From Methanoculleus methanifontis (lineage in GTDB: Archaea; Halobacteriota; Methanomicrobia; Methanomicrobiales; Methanoculleaceae), in assembly GCF_030464365.1 (NCBI RefSeq), contig NZ_VCYI01000006.1, positions 62,001 through 126,000 on the forward strand: DNA of 64,000 nt, given 5' to 3'. The translations under genes were made by a program, and so were the position numbers. The first letter of the stretch is position 1, and every line of letters starts with the position of its first letter. Positions 33,635-43,382 of the stretch are shown here, in pieces. The notes under the pieces are model-generated. The model was not told where the DNA came from and searched no databases. It worked only from the letters and a program-made list of their open reading frames with translations.

Positions 33635-33811
33635 ATGCAGGAACAGAAGTCATTCAGGTGCAAAGATCTCGGTCTTGAGTGCGAGTTCGAGGAGAAGGCG
33701 GAGAACGAGAACGAGTTGATGAAGCGGGTCGAGGGGCATGTTCAGACCGCCCACCAGATGAACCTGGAACAGCCGGAAGTGCAGGAGAAGATCCGCAAAG
33801 CGATGAAGTGA
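33635..33811 (+). CDS. DUF1059 family small protein
   Basis: A 58-residue protein of the DUF1059 family. It starts with the characteristic SFRCKDLGLECEFEEKAENENELMKRV pattern, in which Cys and His residues (C11, C17, and H in VQTAHQM) may bind a metal. These small proteins are widespread in archaea and bacteria, and their function is not established. ATG 33635 follows GGTGAG. The gene seems to be transcribed alone. Confidence 0.85.
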   Translation: MQEQKSFRCKDLGLECEFEEKAENENELMKRVEGHVQTAHQMNLEQPEVQEKIRKAMK

Positions 33812-33944
33812 GGGAGCATCGTGCTCCCGAAACTCTTTTCCGGATTTCGGCGTCGAACACCCCTGAAACCCTGCCACAGAGAGAACTCCGGCGCTCTCGC
33901 CGGGGGACGGCAGGTTCATCAGGGTGGACGCACCGTGACATCGT

Positions 33945-34571
33945 ATGGCGCAACATCCGCATTCCAAAAGACACCTGCCCGAGGATGAAGCCGCCCGGCG
34001 GCGCTGGCAGCACCCCGAGTCTATCCTCGAAGGAGTCGGGCTCAAGCCCGGCTCGACCTTCATCGACGTCGGGTGCGGGGAGGGGTTCTTCGCGCTTCCG
34101 GCTGCGCGGATGGTCGGGCCGCACGGTCGCGTCTGCGGGATCGATATCGATGCTGAGGCTCTCGACCTCCTGCAGGAGAAGGCGTTTCGCGAGGGGTTCG
34201 ACAACGTCGTCCTCCATAAGGGGATGGCCGAGGAGATTGTTCTCTGCAAGGGCTGTGCAGACATCGTCTTCTTCGGCATCGACCTCCACGACTTTGTCGA
34301 CCCGGTCCAGGTGCTCCGGAACGCAAACCGGATGGTATCCGGGTCCGGCGTGATCGTCGACGTGGACTGGAAGAAGGAGCCGCTCCCTCTCGGCCCGCCG
34401 ACTGCAAAGAAGTTCAGCCTGGAGTACGCAGCGGCGTTGATGGTGGAGGCAGGGCTCCGGGTTACGGCGGTTGCGGAGTCAGGACCGTATCACTACACCG
34501 TCACGGCCGTGCCGGAGGATAAAAAAGGGGAACTAGGGGTCACTTCAGGTATCCAATGCCGCCGTAGTTGA
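33945..34571 (+). CDS. Class I SAM-dependent methyltransferase (UbiE-like)
   Basis: A 208-residue methyltransferase. Motif I is FIDVGCGEGFFALPAARMV (about 39-57), the ribose-binding acid is in GIDIDAEALDLL, and the post-I strand VVLHKGMAEEI follows. VIVDVDWKKEPLPLGPP corresponds to the substrate-facing region. The substrate is unknown. Its last 32 nt overlap the convergent lipoprotein gene. Confidence 0.85.
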   Translation: MAQHPHSKRHLPEDEAARRRWQHPESILEGVGLKPGSTFIDVGCGEGFFALPAARMVGPHGRVCGIDIDAEALDLLQEKAFREGFDNVVLHKGMAEEIVLCKGCADIVFFGIDLHDFVDPVQVLRNANRMVSGSGVIVDVDWKKEPLPLGPPTAKKFSLEYAAALMVEAGLRVTAVAESGPYHYTVTAVPEDKKGELGVTSGIQCRRS

Positions 34572-35163
34572 CGGCGTTCACGAGTGCGTCGAGATCCTGC
34601 TTGGATCCGCCTTCGACATTGACGTAGACCATGAACCGCTCGTTCACACCGACCCAGGTTCCGTAGGAGTCGGGTTTGCTGAAGAACTCCCTGGACGGGT
34701 GGCCGCTGACCGTGCGCTGCTTGTAGTAGCCCTCGGTCGTCTCGAACGAAACAAACGAGTCCCAGGACCCCCAGTAGCCCACGTCCTGGTAGGCCGAGTC
34801 CTGAATTATGATTGTCGCCCAGGCATCGTCCTTGCTGTAGTCACGAGACGCCCAGGTCCACTGGTCGTCCTCGACTGCCAGTGACGCCCCTACAGGCTCT
34901 TCTGCAGACCACCCTGCAGGCGCATTCGGGAGGAATGGGATCAACCCCGTGTACGAAACCGCGGCTACGCTTCCCTCTGCAGCCCCGGAGACGGTGGTGC
35001 CGGCGGCGGCAGGAGCTGTCGTGGCCTCAGCGGTGCCTGTCGAGGAGGTTTCATAAGGGGTCGTCTCGATCGTATCCGACGTACCTGTACAGCCTGCTGC
35101 CATGAGGCAGAGCGCGAGCAGCGCAAAGAGTGCCGGGATCATTGCTGGAGAGATATTTCTCAT
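34540..35163 (-). CDS. Predicted lipoprotein of unknown function
   Basis: A 207-residue protein with a signal sequence ending in the lipobox LMAAGC (C25), then a Thr/Ala-rich linker. The remainder (about 75-207) is a beta-rich domain with many Trp and Tyr residues, such as DQWTWASRDYSKDDAW and YYKQRTVSGHPSREFF. It resembles the secreted beta domains of Methanomicrobiales lipoproteins but I cannot assign a family. It is convergent with the methyltransferase, overlapping by 32 nt, and divergent from the chagasin-like gene, which is also a lipoprotein. Confidence 0.75.
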   Translation of the reverse strand: MRNISPAMIPALFALLALCLMAAGCTGTSDTIETTPYETSSTGTAEATTAPAAAGTTVSGAAEGSVAAVSYTGLIPFLPNAPAGWSAEEPVGASLAVEDDQWTWASRDYSKDDAWATIIIQDSAYQDVGYWGSWDSFVSFETTEGYYKQRTVSGHPSREFFSKPDSYGTWVGVNERFMVYVNVEGGSKQDLDALVNAVNYGGIGYLK

Positions 35164-35382
35164 AATAATGCCCTTAGGCAGACCTGCCTGAACAAATTCT
35201 TATTTATAGATTGCTTTTTTGCAATACCGGGTGGGCAAAACTACCTGAATCCTTTTTGAGGGATGTGTAGAATTCAGATCTGGAAGCAATATCGAAATAA
35301 TAGAGCAAGATGTGGCCCGGCACCGAATATCGTTTCCAGAGGTTTAAGAAAAGTATTTAACAATTCTGAGATATATTATCGC

Positions 35383-35829
35383 ATGGTTCTGAGAAAGAGC
35401 ATCTCCAGCGTCCTGGTTGCAGGACTGCTGGCCCTGTGCCTCCTCGGTGCCGGCTGCACGTCGCAGCCGACGGAGGAGGGGACCCCGACCGCGACGCCCA
35501 CGCACGCCGCAGCTGAGGAATACGCCTTTAACGAGACGAACAACAACGAGATCGTCACCGTCTCCACCGGAAGCGAGATCACCATCAGCCTCGATGAGAA
35601 CCCGACGACCGGCTACGAGTGGAACATCACCTCGTCCGCCGGCCTCGAGTACGTGAACGACACCTACATCACGCCGGAGACCGAGCTCGTGGGTGCGGGA
35701 GGGATGCACGTATGGCAGTACCTCGCCGCTGAGCCCGGTGCCGCCGGGTTCACCGCGATCTACAAGCGCCCCTGGGAAGAGACGACCGGAAACGAGACCA
35801 CGTTCTCGATGGCCTTCACCATCGAGTAA
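35383..35829 (+). CDS. Chagasin-like cysteine protease inhibitor, lipoprotein
   Basis: A 148-residue secreted protein with a lipobox LLGAGC (C25) and a Thr-rich spacer. The mature domain has the three loops of the chagasin/I42 inhibitors: NPTTGYEW (73-80), GAGGMHVW (104-111) and KRPWE (128-132). These loops block papain-type cysteine proteases. A surface-anchored form could guard the cell's own envelope proteins or control a secreted protease. ATG 35383 is used; upstream in-frame codons from 35263 look non-coding. Promoter elements lie in the 220-nt gap it shares with the divergent lipoprotein gene. Confidence 0.88.
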   Translation: MVLRKSISSVLVAGLLALCLLGAGCTSQPTEEGTPTATPTHAAAEEYAFNETNNNEIVTVSTGSEITISLDENPTTGYEWNITSSAGLEYVNDTYITPETELVGAGGMHVWQYLAAEPGAAGFTAIYKRPWEETTGNETTFSMAFTIE

Positions 35830-35855
35830 CAACCTCCCTCTTTTGCGCATCCCCG

Positions 35856-36257
35856 TCACCGGCCGTTCCCGAACCGCCTCAAAACCACCGCACCCCGCCA
35901 CGGCCCCCCGTGTGCCGCGTAGACCCGTTCCGGCCCGAAGGCAAGAAGAATCTGGATGCTCCTCCTTGCCGCCGCGGGATCGTCCATCCTGAAGGGTAAC
36001 CGGGGCCTCCCGCCCGGGACAAGGGTGGAGAGGAGATCGCCGACGATGGCGACCCCGCTGGCGATAAGAATCGAGACGGAACCGGGGGTATGCCCCGGTG
36101 TGGGGACGATCCTGCCCCGGACACCGAAGATCCCGAGGTCGGCGACGCCTTCGATGACGATATCGGGCTCAACACCTCCTGAACCGGAGACAAACTTCCT
36201 CTCGCGTGCAAACCGGATCAGGCGCGGGATGACCCTGGCAGGGAGTCCTCGCGATCG
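35856..36257 (-). pseudogene. 5'-truncated MBL-fold hydrolase gene (remnant)
   Basis: This minus-strand frame is open for 134 codons between an upstream in-frame TGA and its own stop, but has no usable start codon in its first 50 codons. The translation is clearly a metallo-beta-lactamase C-terminal half: GRIVPTPGHTPGSVSI, then VAIVGDLLSTLVPGGRPR and VYAAHGGPW. The N-terminal HxHxDH half is missing; fusA ends about 150 nt upstream on that strand. It is most easily read as a decayed gene that lost its 5' part. Confidence 0.7.
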
Positions 36258-36406
36258 TCACTCCTGGTATCTGCGGGCTGCTTGCGGCGGCACGGAGACA
36301 GTAGACGTATCCGCGGCAGGACGGCCCTGCACTTTTTTTCGTCAAAACCGCTACGATTGCGCCCATCGGCGGGCGAAAAAGAAAAGGGAGGGTATATCGA
36401 TACTCG

Positions 36407-38599
36407 TTACGCCAGGTAATCGTCTGGACGCGGGACCTGTTCTTTGAGGCCCTTGCGCTGGCGGATGCTCTTGACGACCTCGTCGACGACACCAGCCGGA
36501 ACCAGTTCGAACCCGGCAAACTCGGTGCTCCACATCGCACGCCCTTCGGTTGCGGACCTGACGTCGCCGGCAAACCCGAAGAGTTCGGCGACCGGCGCCT
36601 TGCCGACGATCGTCATCGTGTCGCCTTCGCTCAGCATGTCGAAGACCTGACCGCGCCGACCCTGGATCTGTGAGGTCGCTGCACCCATCTGCTCGCTCGG
36701 AACCGTGATCTGGATCTTCTGAACCGGCTCGAGAAGCGAGTCGCCGGCCATCAGTATACCTGCCTTGACGGCACTCCTGACCGCCGGGATGACCTGCGCG
36801 GGGCCGCGGTGGATAGCGTCCTCGTGGAGTTTCACGTCCACCAGCCGGATCTTCAGGTTCTGAACCAGTTCGTCGGCGAGCGGGCCGCCGCGGAGTGCTT
36901 CGCGCCAGCCATCGAGGACCAGTTCCATCGTCTCGTTGAGGTACTGGATACCCTTCGTCATGTCGATGAACATGTTGGTACCCTCGATCGCCTTGACGTT
37001 CTTGGCCTCGTCCTTGTCCATGCCGGCTGCAGCGAGGACGTCACGGCGCTCGATCGCCTGCTGGTTCATCGAGACCTCGCCGTCCTGGATCATCTTCACG
37101 ATTGCCGGATCCATCGGTTCGAGCTCGATGTAGAACCGGTTGTGGCGGTTCGGCGACTTCCCTTCGACCGGGCCTGCCGCGCCCGTGACCGTCTCGCGGT
37201 AGACGACGATCGGCGGAGAGGTGATGATATCGACGCCCTTGTCGCGCTTGATACGGCCGGTGATGATCTCGAGATGAAGTTCGCCCATACCGCTGATCAG
37301 GTGCTCGCCGGTCTCCTCGTTGATCGAGACCTGCACCGTCGGATCTTCCTTTGCTACCTGACGGAGAACCTCAACGAGTTTCGGGAGGTCCTTCATGCTC
37401 TTCGCCTCGACGGCGACGGTCATGACTGGCTCGGAGTAGTGCTTCAGCGACTCGAAGGGAGCCATCTCAAGCAGAGTCGTAACGGTCGAACCGACGACGG
37501 CATCCTTCAGGCCCGTCACGGCGGCGATGTTGCCTGCTGGGAGCGCTTCCACCTCGATCCGCTCGGCACCCATGAAGATACCGACCTGAGCGAGACGGTT
37601 CGTGCGCTTCGCCGCACCTACGATGTAGCACTCGGTGCCCCGGCGGAGCGTCCCCGAGAAGAGACGGCCGGTGGCGACCTCGCCCGCGTGCGGGTCGAAC
37701 GAGATGTCGGTGACCATCATACAGACCGGCCCGTTCGGATCACAGTCGACCATGGCCTTACCCTCGGGGGAGGTGTAGTCGCCGTGCCAGATGATGTGGA
37801 TACGCCGGTCCTGGGCCTGGAGGGGATTTGGCAGGTGCTTGACCACCATGTCAAGGAGGACGGCGTGCAGGGGGCTGTTCTTCCCCAGCCACTTCATGTC
37901 GCCGGAGTTGCACTTCTCAAAGACATCCTTGAACGAGACGCCGCTCTTCTGCATGAAGGGGACGGAGACCGCCCAGTTGTAGAGCGCGGAACCGAAGGCG
38001 ACGGTGCCCTTCACGGCATCGAGCTTCCAGCCGTCGTTATACATCTTCTCGTTCATGCCCTTGATCAGCTTGTTGACCTTGTCAATCACCTTCGCAAGGC
38101 GGATCTGCATCTCCTGCTCGTCCACCTTCAGCTCGTTGACCAGCCGGTCCACCTTGTTAATGAAGAGAACCGGGCGGACACCCTCCTTCAAGGCCTGCCG
38201 GAGAACGGTCTCCGTCTGGGGCATGGTGCCCTCGACCGCGTCCACCACGACGACGGCGCCGTCCACCGCACGCATCGCCCGGGTCACGTCACCGCCGAAG
38301 TCCACGTGGCCGGGGGTATCGATCATGTTGATAAGGTACCCCTCCCCGCCGTACTCGTGGACCATCGAGACATTGCTCGCATCGATGGTGATACCGCGTG
38401 CCTGCTCCTCCTCGTCGGAGTCCATGAAGAGCTGCCGACCGGCGAGTTCCTCACTGATCATCCCTGCGCCGGCGAGCAGGTTGTCTGAGAGAGTTGTCTT
38501 TCCGTGATCGATGTGGGCGACGATACCGATGTTCCGGATGTGCTCCGGATTGTCCATCAGCTCCGTCACCCGCTCTACCATCTTCTTTCGTCTAGTCAT
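36407..38599 (-). CDS. fusA: Translation elongation factor aEF-2
   Basis: The 730-residue GTPase translocates the ribosome. Motifs are AHIDHGKTT (P-loop), RGITIDAS (switch I), DTPGHVDF and NKVDRL. Domain IV carries the diphthamide target His in [10 protein letters not shown]. It is the last gene of the str operon (rps12, rps7, fusA); tuf (aEF-1A) is not in the window. The next minus-strand feature after its stop is the MBL remnant. Confidence 0.96.
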   Translation of the reverse strand: MTRRKKMVERVTELMDNPEHIRNIGIVAHIDHGKTTLSDNLLAGAGMISEELAGRQLFMDSDEEEQARGITIDASNVSMVHEYGGEGYLINMIDTPGHVDFGGDVTRAMRAVDGAVVVVDAVEGTMPQTETVLRQALKEGVRPVLFINKVDRLVNELKVDEQEMQIRLAKVIDKVNKLIKGMNEKMYNDGWKLDAVKGTVAFGSALYNWAVSVPFMQKSGVSFKDVFEKCNSGDMKWLGKNSPLHAVLLDMVVKHLPNPLQAQDRRIHIIWHGDYTSPEGKAMVDCDPNGPVCMMVTDISFDPHAGEVATGRLFSGTLRRGTECYIVGAAKRTNRLAQVGIFMGAERIEVEALPAGNIAAVTGLKDAVVGSTVTTLLEMAPFESLKHYSEPVMTVAVEAKSMKDLPKLVEVLRQVAKEDPTVQVSINEETGEHLISGMGELHLEIITGRIKRDKGVDIITSPPIVVYRETVTGAAGPVEGKSPNRHNRFYIELEPMDPAIVKMIQDGEVSMNQQAIERRDVLAAAGMDKDEAKNVKAIEGTNMFIDMTKGIQYLNETMELVLDGWREALRGGPLADELVQNLKIRLVDVKLHEDAIHRGPAQVIPAVRSAVKAGILMAGDSLLEPVQKIQITVPSEQMGAATSQIQGRRGQVFDMLSEGDTMTIVGKAPVAELFGFAGDVRSATEGRAMWSTEFAGFELVPAGVVDEVVKSIRQRKGLKEQVPRPDDYLA

Positions 38600-38629
38600 G
38601 AAAATACACCGAAAAAATAATAGGGAGTT

Positions 38630-39226
38630 TTAGCGGGCTGCCTTTGCAATACGCTCTCTTTCTTCTTTCTTTGAAACGGCGTAGGAACGAGTGTCGCCGT
38701 TCGCCGCAGCGATCAGTTCGTCGGCAAGCACTTCGCTCACGCTCCTCTTCTTCTTGTGGCTCGCCTGCAAGACACCGCCGGTGATGAACCGGAGCGCGGT
38801 GTCGACACGGCGCTGGGGAGCGGTATCGACCGACTTCGGGACGTTGATGCCGCCGTACTTCAGCCGGACGGTCTCCTCACGGGGCCCGGTGTTCGCGACC
38901 GCATCCACCAGCACCTGGACCGGGTTCTTCTTGGTCTTCTTGTTGACGATCTCGAAGGCGTCCCGGACAATGCGGATAGTGAGTTCCTTTTTGCCGGTAT
39001 TGTTCTCAGTCTGCATCATCCTGTTGATCAGCCGCTCGACGATCAGCATATTGCTCTTGTTGAACTGCTGGCCGACAAGCTTACCGCAGGAGTGCGGCAC
39101 GATCATCGCATGCAGGTTCACGTAACGGGCAAGGCTCGGATCCCGGATCTCCACCTCGCTCATGTCCCAGCGGTTAAAGAGGAGCTGCTGGGACTGCTCT
39201 GCTCCTGCCTCTGCTGCTTCTACCAT
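38630..39226 (-). CDS. rps7: 30S ribosomal protein S7
   Basis: A 198-residue S7, which nucleates the 3' head of 16S rRNA and lines the E-site. Recognisable segments are [32 protein letters not shown] and [13 protein letters not shown]. The C-terminus is basic. It lies 5 nt from rps12 and 30 nt from fusA in one operon. Confidence 0.95.
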   Translation of the reverse strand: MVEAAEAGAEQSQQLLFNRWDMSEVEIRDPSLARYVNLHAMIVPHSCGKLVGQQFNKSNMLIVERLINRMMQTENNTGKKELTIRIVRDAFEIVNKKTKKNPVQVLVDAVANTGPREETVRLKYGGINVPKSVDTAPQRRVDTALRFITGGVLQASHKKKRSVSEVLADELIAAANGDTRSYAVSKKEERERIAKAAR

Positions 39227-39231
39227 ACCAC

Positions 39232-39660
39232 TTACCTCCGCGGCTTCTCCTTGCGGCCCGTGACCATTTCACGCAGGCTGACATCGTTTACCTTGGTCAC
39301 GACAAACCGGACACCGGGGATATCACCCTTCGACCTGCCCAGTCTGCCGCCGATGCCCTCAATCTCGACCTCATCGTGCTCGTCGATGAAGTTGATGGCT
39401 CCGTCGCCGACGGCGAACGCCGTTACCTGACGACCGTTCTTGATCAGCTGTACGCGGACGCACTTTCTGATCGCAGAGTTCGGCTGCTTTGCCTCGACAC
39501 CCACCTTCTCGAGAACGATCCCGCGACCCTGCGGTGCTCCCTCAAGGGGGTCAGCTTTTACATCAAGCCCGAGCTGGCGGCGCGCGTAGCCGGTGTCATG
39601 CCACCGGTTATTATTTGCGTCGCGCTTCAGTTTTCGGGCTGCAAATTTTCCATTTCCCAT
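39232..39660 (-). CDS. rps12: 30S ribosomal protein S12
   Basis: A 142-residue S12 at the decoding centre. [19 protein letters not shown] is the conserved core, and [15 protein letters not shown] is near the C-terminus. It is the first gene of the str operon, and its promoter lies just upstream, near 39740. Confidence 0.95.
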   Translation of the reverse strand: MGNGKFAARKLKRDANNNRWHDTGYARRQLGLDVKADPLEGAPQGRGIVLEKVGVEAKQPNSAIRKCVRVQLIKNGRQVTAFAVGDGAINFIDEHDEVEIEGIGGRLGRSKGDIPGVRFVVTKVNDVSLREMVTGRKEKPRR

Positions 39661-39719
39661 CGAATACCCTCGAATTAGCTAAATTTGTGGATAGGAGCAA
39701 CTCCTGGTGTGCTATAAAA

Positions 39720-39745
39720 CAACGCGCGTTGCGGATTTATATATT
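39720..39745 (-). promoter_or_regulatory. str operon promoter with a palindrome
   Basis: On the minus strand AATATATAAAT (about 39736-39746) is a strong TATA box. It is followed 5-16 nt downstream by CAACGCGCGTTG at 39720-39731, a perfect 12-bp palindrome lying between the TATA box and the expected transcription start, about 39713. Confidence 0.5.
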
Positions 39746-39797
39746 GTGGAACCCGCTTGCACGCCGATCTTCCGCCTTAGGTATTAGATCGGGAGCT

Positions 39798-39813
39798 GAT
39801 ATAATATTATATC
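39798..39813 (+). promoter_or_regulatory. queD promoter: TATA box inside a 16-bp palindrome
   Basis: GATATAATATTATATC is a perfect 16-bp palindrome, 20 nt before the ATG at 39834. It contains the TATA element, so the mRNA may be nearly leaderless. The symmetry may be chance, given the low complexity of an A/T element. Confidence 0.45.
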
Positions 39814-39833
39814 CTGACGGGCAACCTTCATTG

Positions 39834-40247
39834 ATGACAACCCGGATATACAAAGAGGTTTTTTTCGAGGCGACCCACCGCCTGATCCATTACCGGGGGA
39901 AGTGTTTCCAGCTCCACGGTCACCAGTGGCGCGTGGAGGTCTGGATCGAAGGGACGGCCGACGAACGCACGGGAATTGTTCTCGACTACAACTGCATCAA
40001 AGAAGTCGTCGGGCAGTTCGACCACCAGGTGATCCTGAACGAAGACGACCCCATGGCGGCGTGCATCGAGGAGTTCCACCCGGTCGTCACCACCTCTGGC
40101 GACCCGACGAGCGAACACCTCGCGGGGCTGGTCGCGGAGATGATCGATGCCGAAGCCGCGCGGCAGGGACACGACGCCCGCGTCAAAAAGATACGGGTCT
40201 GGGAGTCGACGACCTGCTACGCTGAGCGTATCTATGATCGTCAGTGA
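39834..40247 (+). CDS. queD: 6-carboxytetrahydropterin synthase / PTPS family (QueD)
   Basis: A 137-residue member of the PTPS family that makes 6-carboxy-5,6,7,8-tetrahydropterin from dihydroneopterin triphosphate, the first dedicated step to preQ0 (the precursor of the archaeosine base). Zinc ligands are the His in FFEATHRLIHYRG and the two in QLHGHQW; the catalytic Cys is in GKCFQLHG. The His in QFDHQVIL and the Glu near the end (VWESTTCYAE) complete the site. The ATG at 39834 fits the promoter. It overlaps queE by 14 nt. Confidence 0.92.
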   Translation: MTTRIYKEVFFEATHRLIHYRGKCFQLHGHQWRVEVWIEGTADERTGIVLDYNCIKEVVGQFDHQVILNEDDPMAACIEEFHPVVTTSGDPTSEHLAGLVAEMIDAEAARQGHDARVKKIRVWESTTCYAERIYDRQ

Positions 40248-40842
40248 GATTTTCCGCAGCCTCCAGGGGGAGGGGAAGAACCAGGGGCGGCCCTGTACGT
40301 TCGTCCGGCTCGCCGGGTGCAACCTCAGGTGCACCTGGTGCGACACCGCCTACGCCCGGGAAGGCGGGGAAGAGATGAGTGTTACGCAGGTTCTCGACCG
40401 GGTCTGGCTGCTCCGCGGGACGCATATCAGCATCACCGGCGGGGAGCCGCTCCTGCAGCGGGAGGATGTACTCAAACTCCTCGAGAAGTTCAGCCTGCAC
40501 GGCTATACCGTCGAGATCGAGACGAACGGCACCCGCGACTTCCGCGAGATGCAGGCATATGCCTCCATCTGCATGGACGTCAAGTGCCCTTCATCGGGCG
40601 AGAAGAGCGATCTTTCGCTCCTCACCTACATCACCCCGCGCGACTGCGTCAAGTTCGTGGTGGCGGACGAGGACGACCTCCTCTACGCCCGGGCGGTGAT
40701 GAGCCGGTGCGAGATCCGTGCCGAGGTCTTCATCTCGCCGGTAGAAGGATCCGACTACCGCGCCATCGCGGACTACATCGTCGAAGAGAACCTCCCGGTG
40801 AGGTTTCAGTTGCAGCTCCACAAAATCCTGGGGGTAAAATGA
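40234..40842 (+). CDS. queE: 7-carboxy-7-deazaguanine synthase (QueE, radical SAM)
   Basis: A 202-residue radical SAM enzyme that converts carboxytetrahydropterin to 7-carboxy-7-deazaguanine. The cluster motif is CNLRCTWC (CxxxCxxC), with the FRSLQGEG opening, ITGGEPLLQ and IETNGT as family marks. The protein is short for a radical SAM enzyme, as QueE is. It overlaps queD (14 nt) and queC (4 nt), so the three are coupled. Confidence 0.95.
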   Translation: MIVSEIFRSLQGEGKNQGRPCTFVRLAGCNLRCTWCDTAYAREGGEEMSVTQVLDRVWLLRGTHISITGGEPLLQREDVLKLLEKFSLHGYTVEIETNGTRDFREMQAYASICMDVKCPSSGEKSDLSLLTYITPRDCVKFVVADEDDLLYARAVMSRCEIRAEVFISPVEGSDYRAIADYIVEENLPVRFQLQLHKILGVK

Positions 40843-41507
40843 AGAAAGCAGTATGCCTTCTCTCGGGCGGGATGGACTCCACCACGCTCGCCTACGTCGC
40901 AAAAGATGCGGGCTACGAGATCATCGCGCTCCACTTCACCTACGGCCAGCGGACGGAAGCAAAGGAACGCGAGTGCGCCCGCACCGTCGCCAGAAGGCTC
41001 AACGCAGTTGAGTTCGTCGAGATAAGCCTCGAACATTTCACAAAGATCGGGGCATCGAGCCTGACGGACGAGAGCATCCCGGTCGAGGAGTACGCCGGCA
41101 AGGAAGAGGAGGTACCGAGCACCTACGTTCCGTTCCGCAACGCGAACCTCCTCGCTATCGCAACAAGCCTCGCGGAAGCCCGGCGGGCAGAGGCGATATT
41201 CATAGGCGTCCAGACCGGAGACTACCCGGGATACCCCGACTGCCGGCCGGAGTTCATTGAGGCGTTCCAGCGAGCGGTCGACCTCGGCACGGTGGCTGAC
41301 CCGCGGATCGTCCTGATGACGCCGTTCGTCCGGATGTCGAAGATGGATATCGTTCGGAAGGGGCTCGCGCTCGGCGTCCCCTATGAACTGACCTGGTCGT
41401 GCTACCAGAACAACGACCGGGCTTGCGGGGTCTGCTCCTCCTGCCACTACCGGCGGGAGGCGTTCCGGGAGCTCGGGTTCGAAGATCCGATCGAGTACGA
41501 GGTGTGA
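40839..41507 (+). CDS. queC: 7-cyano-7-deazaguanine synthase (QueC)
   Basis: A 222-residue ATP-dependent enzyme that turns 7-carboxy-7-deazaguanine into preQ0 with ammonia. The PP-loop is [10 protein letters not shown], and [12 protein letters not shown] contributes to the ATP site. The zinc ligands are in [16 protein letters not shown]. It closes the queDEC set; the archaeal tRNA-guanine transglycosylase that uses preQ0 for archaeosine is not in this window. Confidence 0.96.
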   Translation: MKKAVCLLSGGMDSTTLAYVAKDAGYEIIALHFTYGQRTEAKERECARTVARRLNAVEFVEISLEHFTKIGASSLTDESIPVEEYAGKEEEVPSTYVPFRNANLLAIATSLAEARRAEAIFIGVQTGDYPGYPDCRPEFIEAFQRAVDLGTVADPRIVLMTPFVRMSKMDIVRKGLALGVPYELTWSCYQNNDRACGVCSSCHYRREAFRELGFEDPIEYEV

Positions 41508-41509
41508 CG

Positions 41510-42004
41510 ATGGAGATCTACCACGGCAAACGTCTCAGTATCGAGACGAGGGATTTTACGCTCCCGAACGGCAAGAAGAAGGAGCGGATCGTCGTCCACC
41601 CCGGCGGCGCGGTCGCAATCCTCCCGATCGAGGGGGACGACTGTTACCTCATCCGGCAGTACCGGTTCGCCGTCGACGACTACATCTACGAAGCGCCGGC
41701 AGGCACCATCGACGAGGGTGAGGAGCCACACGAGACCGCGTACCGGGAACTGATCGAGGAGACCGGGATGAAGGCTGAGACCTTCGTCCCGAAAGGCTGG
41801 ATATACCCTTCTCCCGGCTACACCGACGAGCGGATCTGGCTCTACCAGGCCGAAGGGCTCTCGCCGTGCTCGGACTACGCGATGGACGACGACGAGGTGA
41901 TCGAGGTCGTCCGCGTCCCGGCAAGAGAGCTCGCGGCGATGGTCGCGGACGGGAGGATCGTCGATGCAAAGACGATCTGCCTGGTCTGCCGGTGCCTGGA
42001 GTGA
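41510..42004 (+). CDS. NUDIX hydrolase (ADP-ribose pyrophosphatase-like)
   Basis: A 164-residue NUDIX protein. The box is complete, G-x5-E-x7-REL-x-EE-x-G (starting GTIDEGEEPHETAYREL). The surrounding sequence (YEAPAGTIDEGEEP, and PGYTDERIWLY) matches ADP-ribose/nucleoside-diphosphate-sugar pyrophosphatases. It starts 2 nt after queC with an in-frame TGACGATGG junction, so it is co-transcribed. Its link to deazaguanine synthesis is unclear and may be house-cleaning. Confidence 0.9.
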   Translation: MEIYHGKRLSIETRDFTLPNGKKKERIVVHPGGAVAILPIEGDDCYLIRQYRFAVDDYIYEAPAGTIDEGEEPHETAYRELIEETGMKAETFVPKGWIYPSPGYTDERIWLYQAEGLSPCSDYAMDDDEVIEVVRVPARELAAMVADGRIVDAKTICLVCRCLE

Positions 42005-42071
42005 GGGCATGAAGGGGATCGGCGAATGTGCGCAGATTTATGCCGTCCCCGGCGAAAGATCTAGTAGCTCC

Positions 42072-42079
42072 GATATATG
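42072..42079 (+). promoter_or_regulatory. TATA box of the prf1 cluster
   Basis: GATATATG lies 31 nt before the prf1 ATG at 42111, in good position for a short leader. Confidence 0.5.
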
Positions 42080-42110
42080 AACAACACCCAGCTGGCCTGG
42101 TGAAACCCCC

Positions 42111-43382
42111 ATGGAAGAGACGCAAGAGATGGATACCGCGCGAAAGCGCTACGAATTTAAAAAGATGCTTGAGAGGCTTGCGGAGAAGGAGGGGAGCGGC
42201 ACCGAGCTGATAACACTCTATATACCTCCGGACAAGCAGATATACGACGTGACCGCCCAACTCCGCGACGAGTTCGGGCAGTGCGCGAACATCAAGAGCA
42301 AACAGACCCGGACGAACGTCCAGAGTGCCATATCCTCCATCCTCTCCCGCCTGAAATACTACAAGCGCCCGCCGGAGCACGGCATGGCGGTCTTCTGCGG
42401 CACGATCAACACCGGCGGTGACCGCACCAACCTCGAATGCGAGATCATCGAGCCGCCCGAGCCGCTCAACACCTACACGTACCGGTGCAGCTCCTCGTTC
42501 GAACTCGAGCCGCTGCAGCAGATGCTCGGGGAGAAGGAGATCTACGGCCTCATCGTCCTCGACAGAAGAGAGGCCTACGTCGGATTTCTCCGGGGCAGCC
42601 GGATCGAGCCGATCCGCGGCGTCACCTCGACTGTCCCCGGCAAGCAGCGGAAAGGTGGTCAGTCGAGCGCCCGTTTCCAGCGGTTGCGGCTGATCGCCAT
42701 CAACGAGTTCTACAAGAAGATCGGCGACCTCGCGAGCGAAGTCTTCCTTGCCGAGAAGGACTTCTTCGAGCGGTTCAAAGGCGTGCTGATTGGCGGCCCG
42801 ACCCCGACCAAGGAGGAGTTCGAGGCCGGCAATTACCTCCACCACGAACTGCAAAAAAGGATCATCGGGCTCTTCGACGTATCTTACACGAATGAGTCCG
42901 GGCTTGCCGAACTCGTCGAGAACGCATCGGATGCCTTAAAAGGCCTCGACATCATCAAGGAGAAGAACATTATGAACCGGTTCCTCCAGGAACTGGTCAA
43001 GGACGACGGAGCGGCCGCTTACGGGGAAGAAAGTGTCAGGAAGAATCTGGAGCTCGGCGCTGTCGATACCCTCCTCCTCTCCGACAAACTCCGGAGAGCC
43101 CGGCTGAAACTCGCCTGCCCGAACGATGACTACACCGAGGAGCGGACGATCAGTATTGAGCCAGGCATGCATATCAAAGACCTCGACCTCGGCACCTGTC
43201 CCAAAGACGGTGCATCGCTCTACGTGGCCGAGGAGACCGATATCATCGACGAACTGACCGAGCTCGCCGACCAGACCAGCACGGTGGTCAGGATCATCTC
43301 GGACGATTTCGAAGAAGGCTCGATGCTTTCCAACGCATTCGGCGGGATCGCTGCAATTCTGCGCTACAGGACAGGATACTGA
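42111..43382 (+). CDS. prf1: Peptide chain release factor aRF1
   Basis: A 423-residue class I release factor. N60-I61-K62-S63 decodes all three stop codons. G182-G183-Q184 (KGGQSSARFQ) triggers hydrolysis of peptidyl-tRNA. The C-terminal domain, with two possible zinc-binding cysteines (CPNDD and CPKDG), binds the aPelota/aRF3-like GTPase. It is the first gene of a cluster where argS starts in its stop codon (TGATG). Confidence 0.96.
   Translation: MEETQEMDTARKRYEFKKMLERLAEKEGSGTELITLYIPPDKQIYDVTAQLRDEFGQCANIKSKQTRTNVQSAISSILSRLKYYKRPPEHGMAVFCGTINTGGDRTNLECEIIEPPEPLNTYTYRCSSSFELEPLQQMLGEKEIYGLIVLDRREAYVGFLRGSRIEPIRGVTSTVPGKQRKGGQSSARFQRLRLIAINEFYKKIGDLASEVFLAEKDFFERFKGVLIGGPTPTKEEFEAGNYLHHELQKRIIGLFDVSYTNESGLAELVENASDALKGLDIIKEKNIMNRFLQELVKDDGAAAYGEESVRKNLELGAVDTLLLSDKLRRARLKLACPNDDYTEERTISIEPGMHIKDLDLGTCPKDGASLYVAEETDIIDELTELADQTSTVVRIISDDFEEGSMLSNAFGGIAAILRYRTGY

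Noticed and set aside
36809-38488. 559-codon plus-strand frame opposite fusA
   Set aside because: It lies wholly in the shadow of the highly conserved aEF-2 gene, and its protein sequence has the low complexity of a GC-rich antisense frame.
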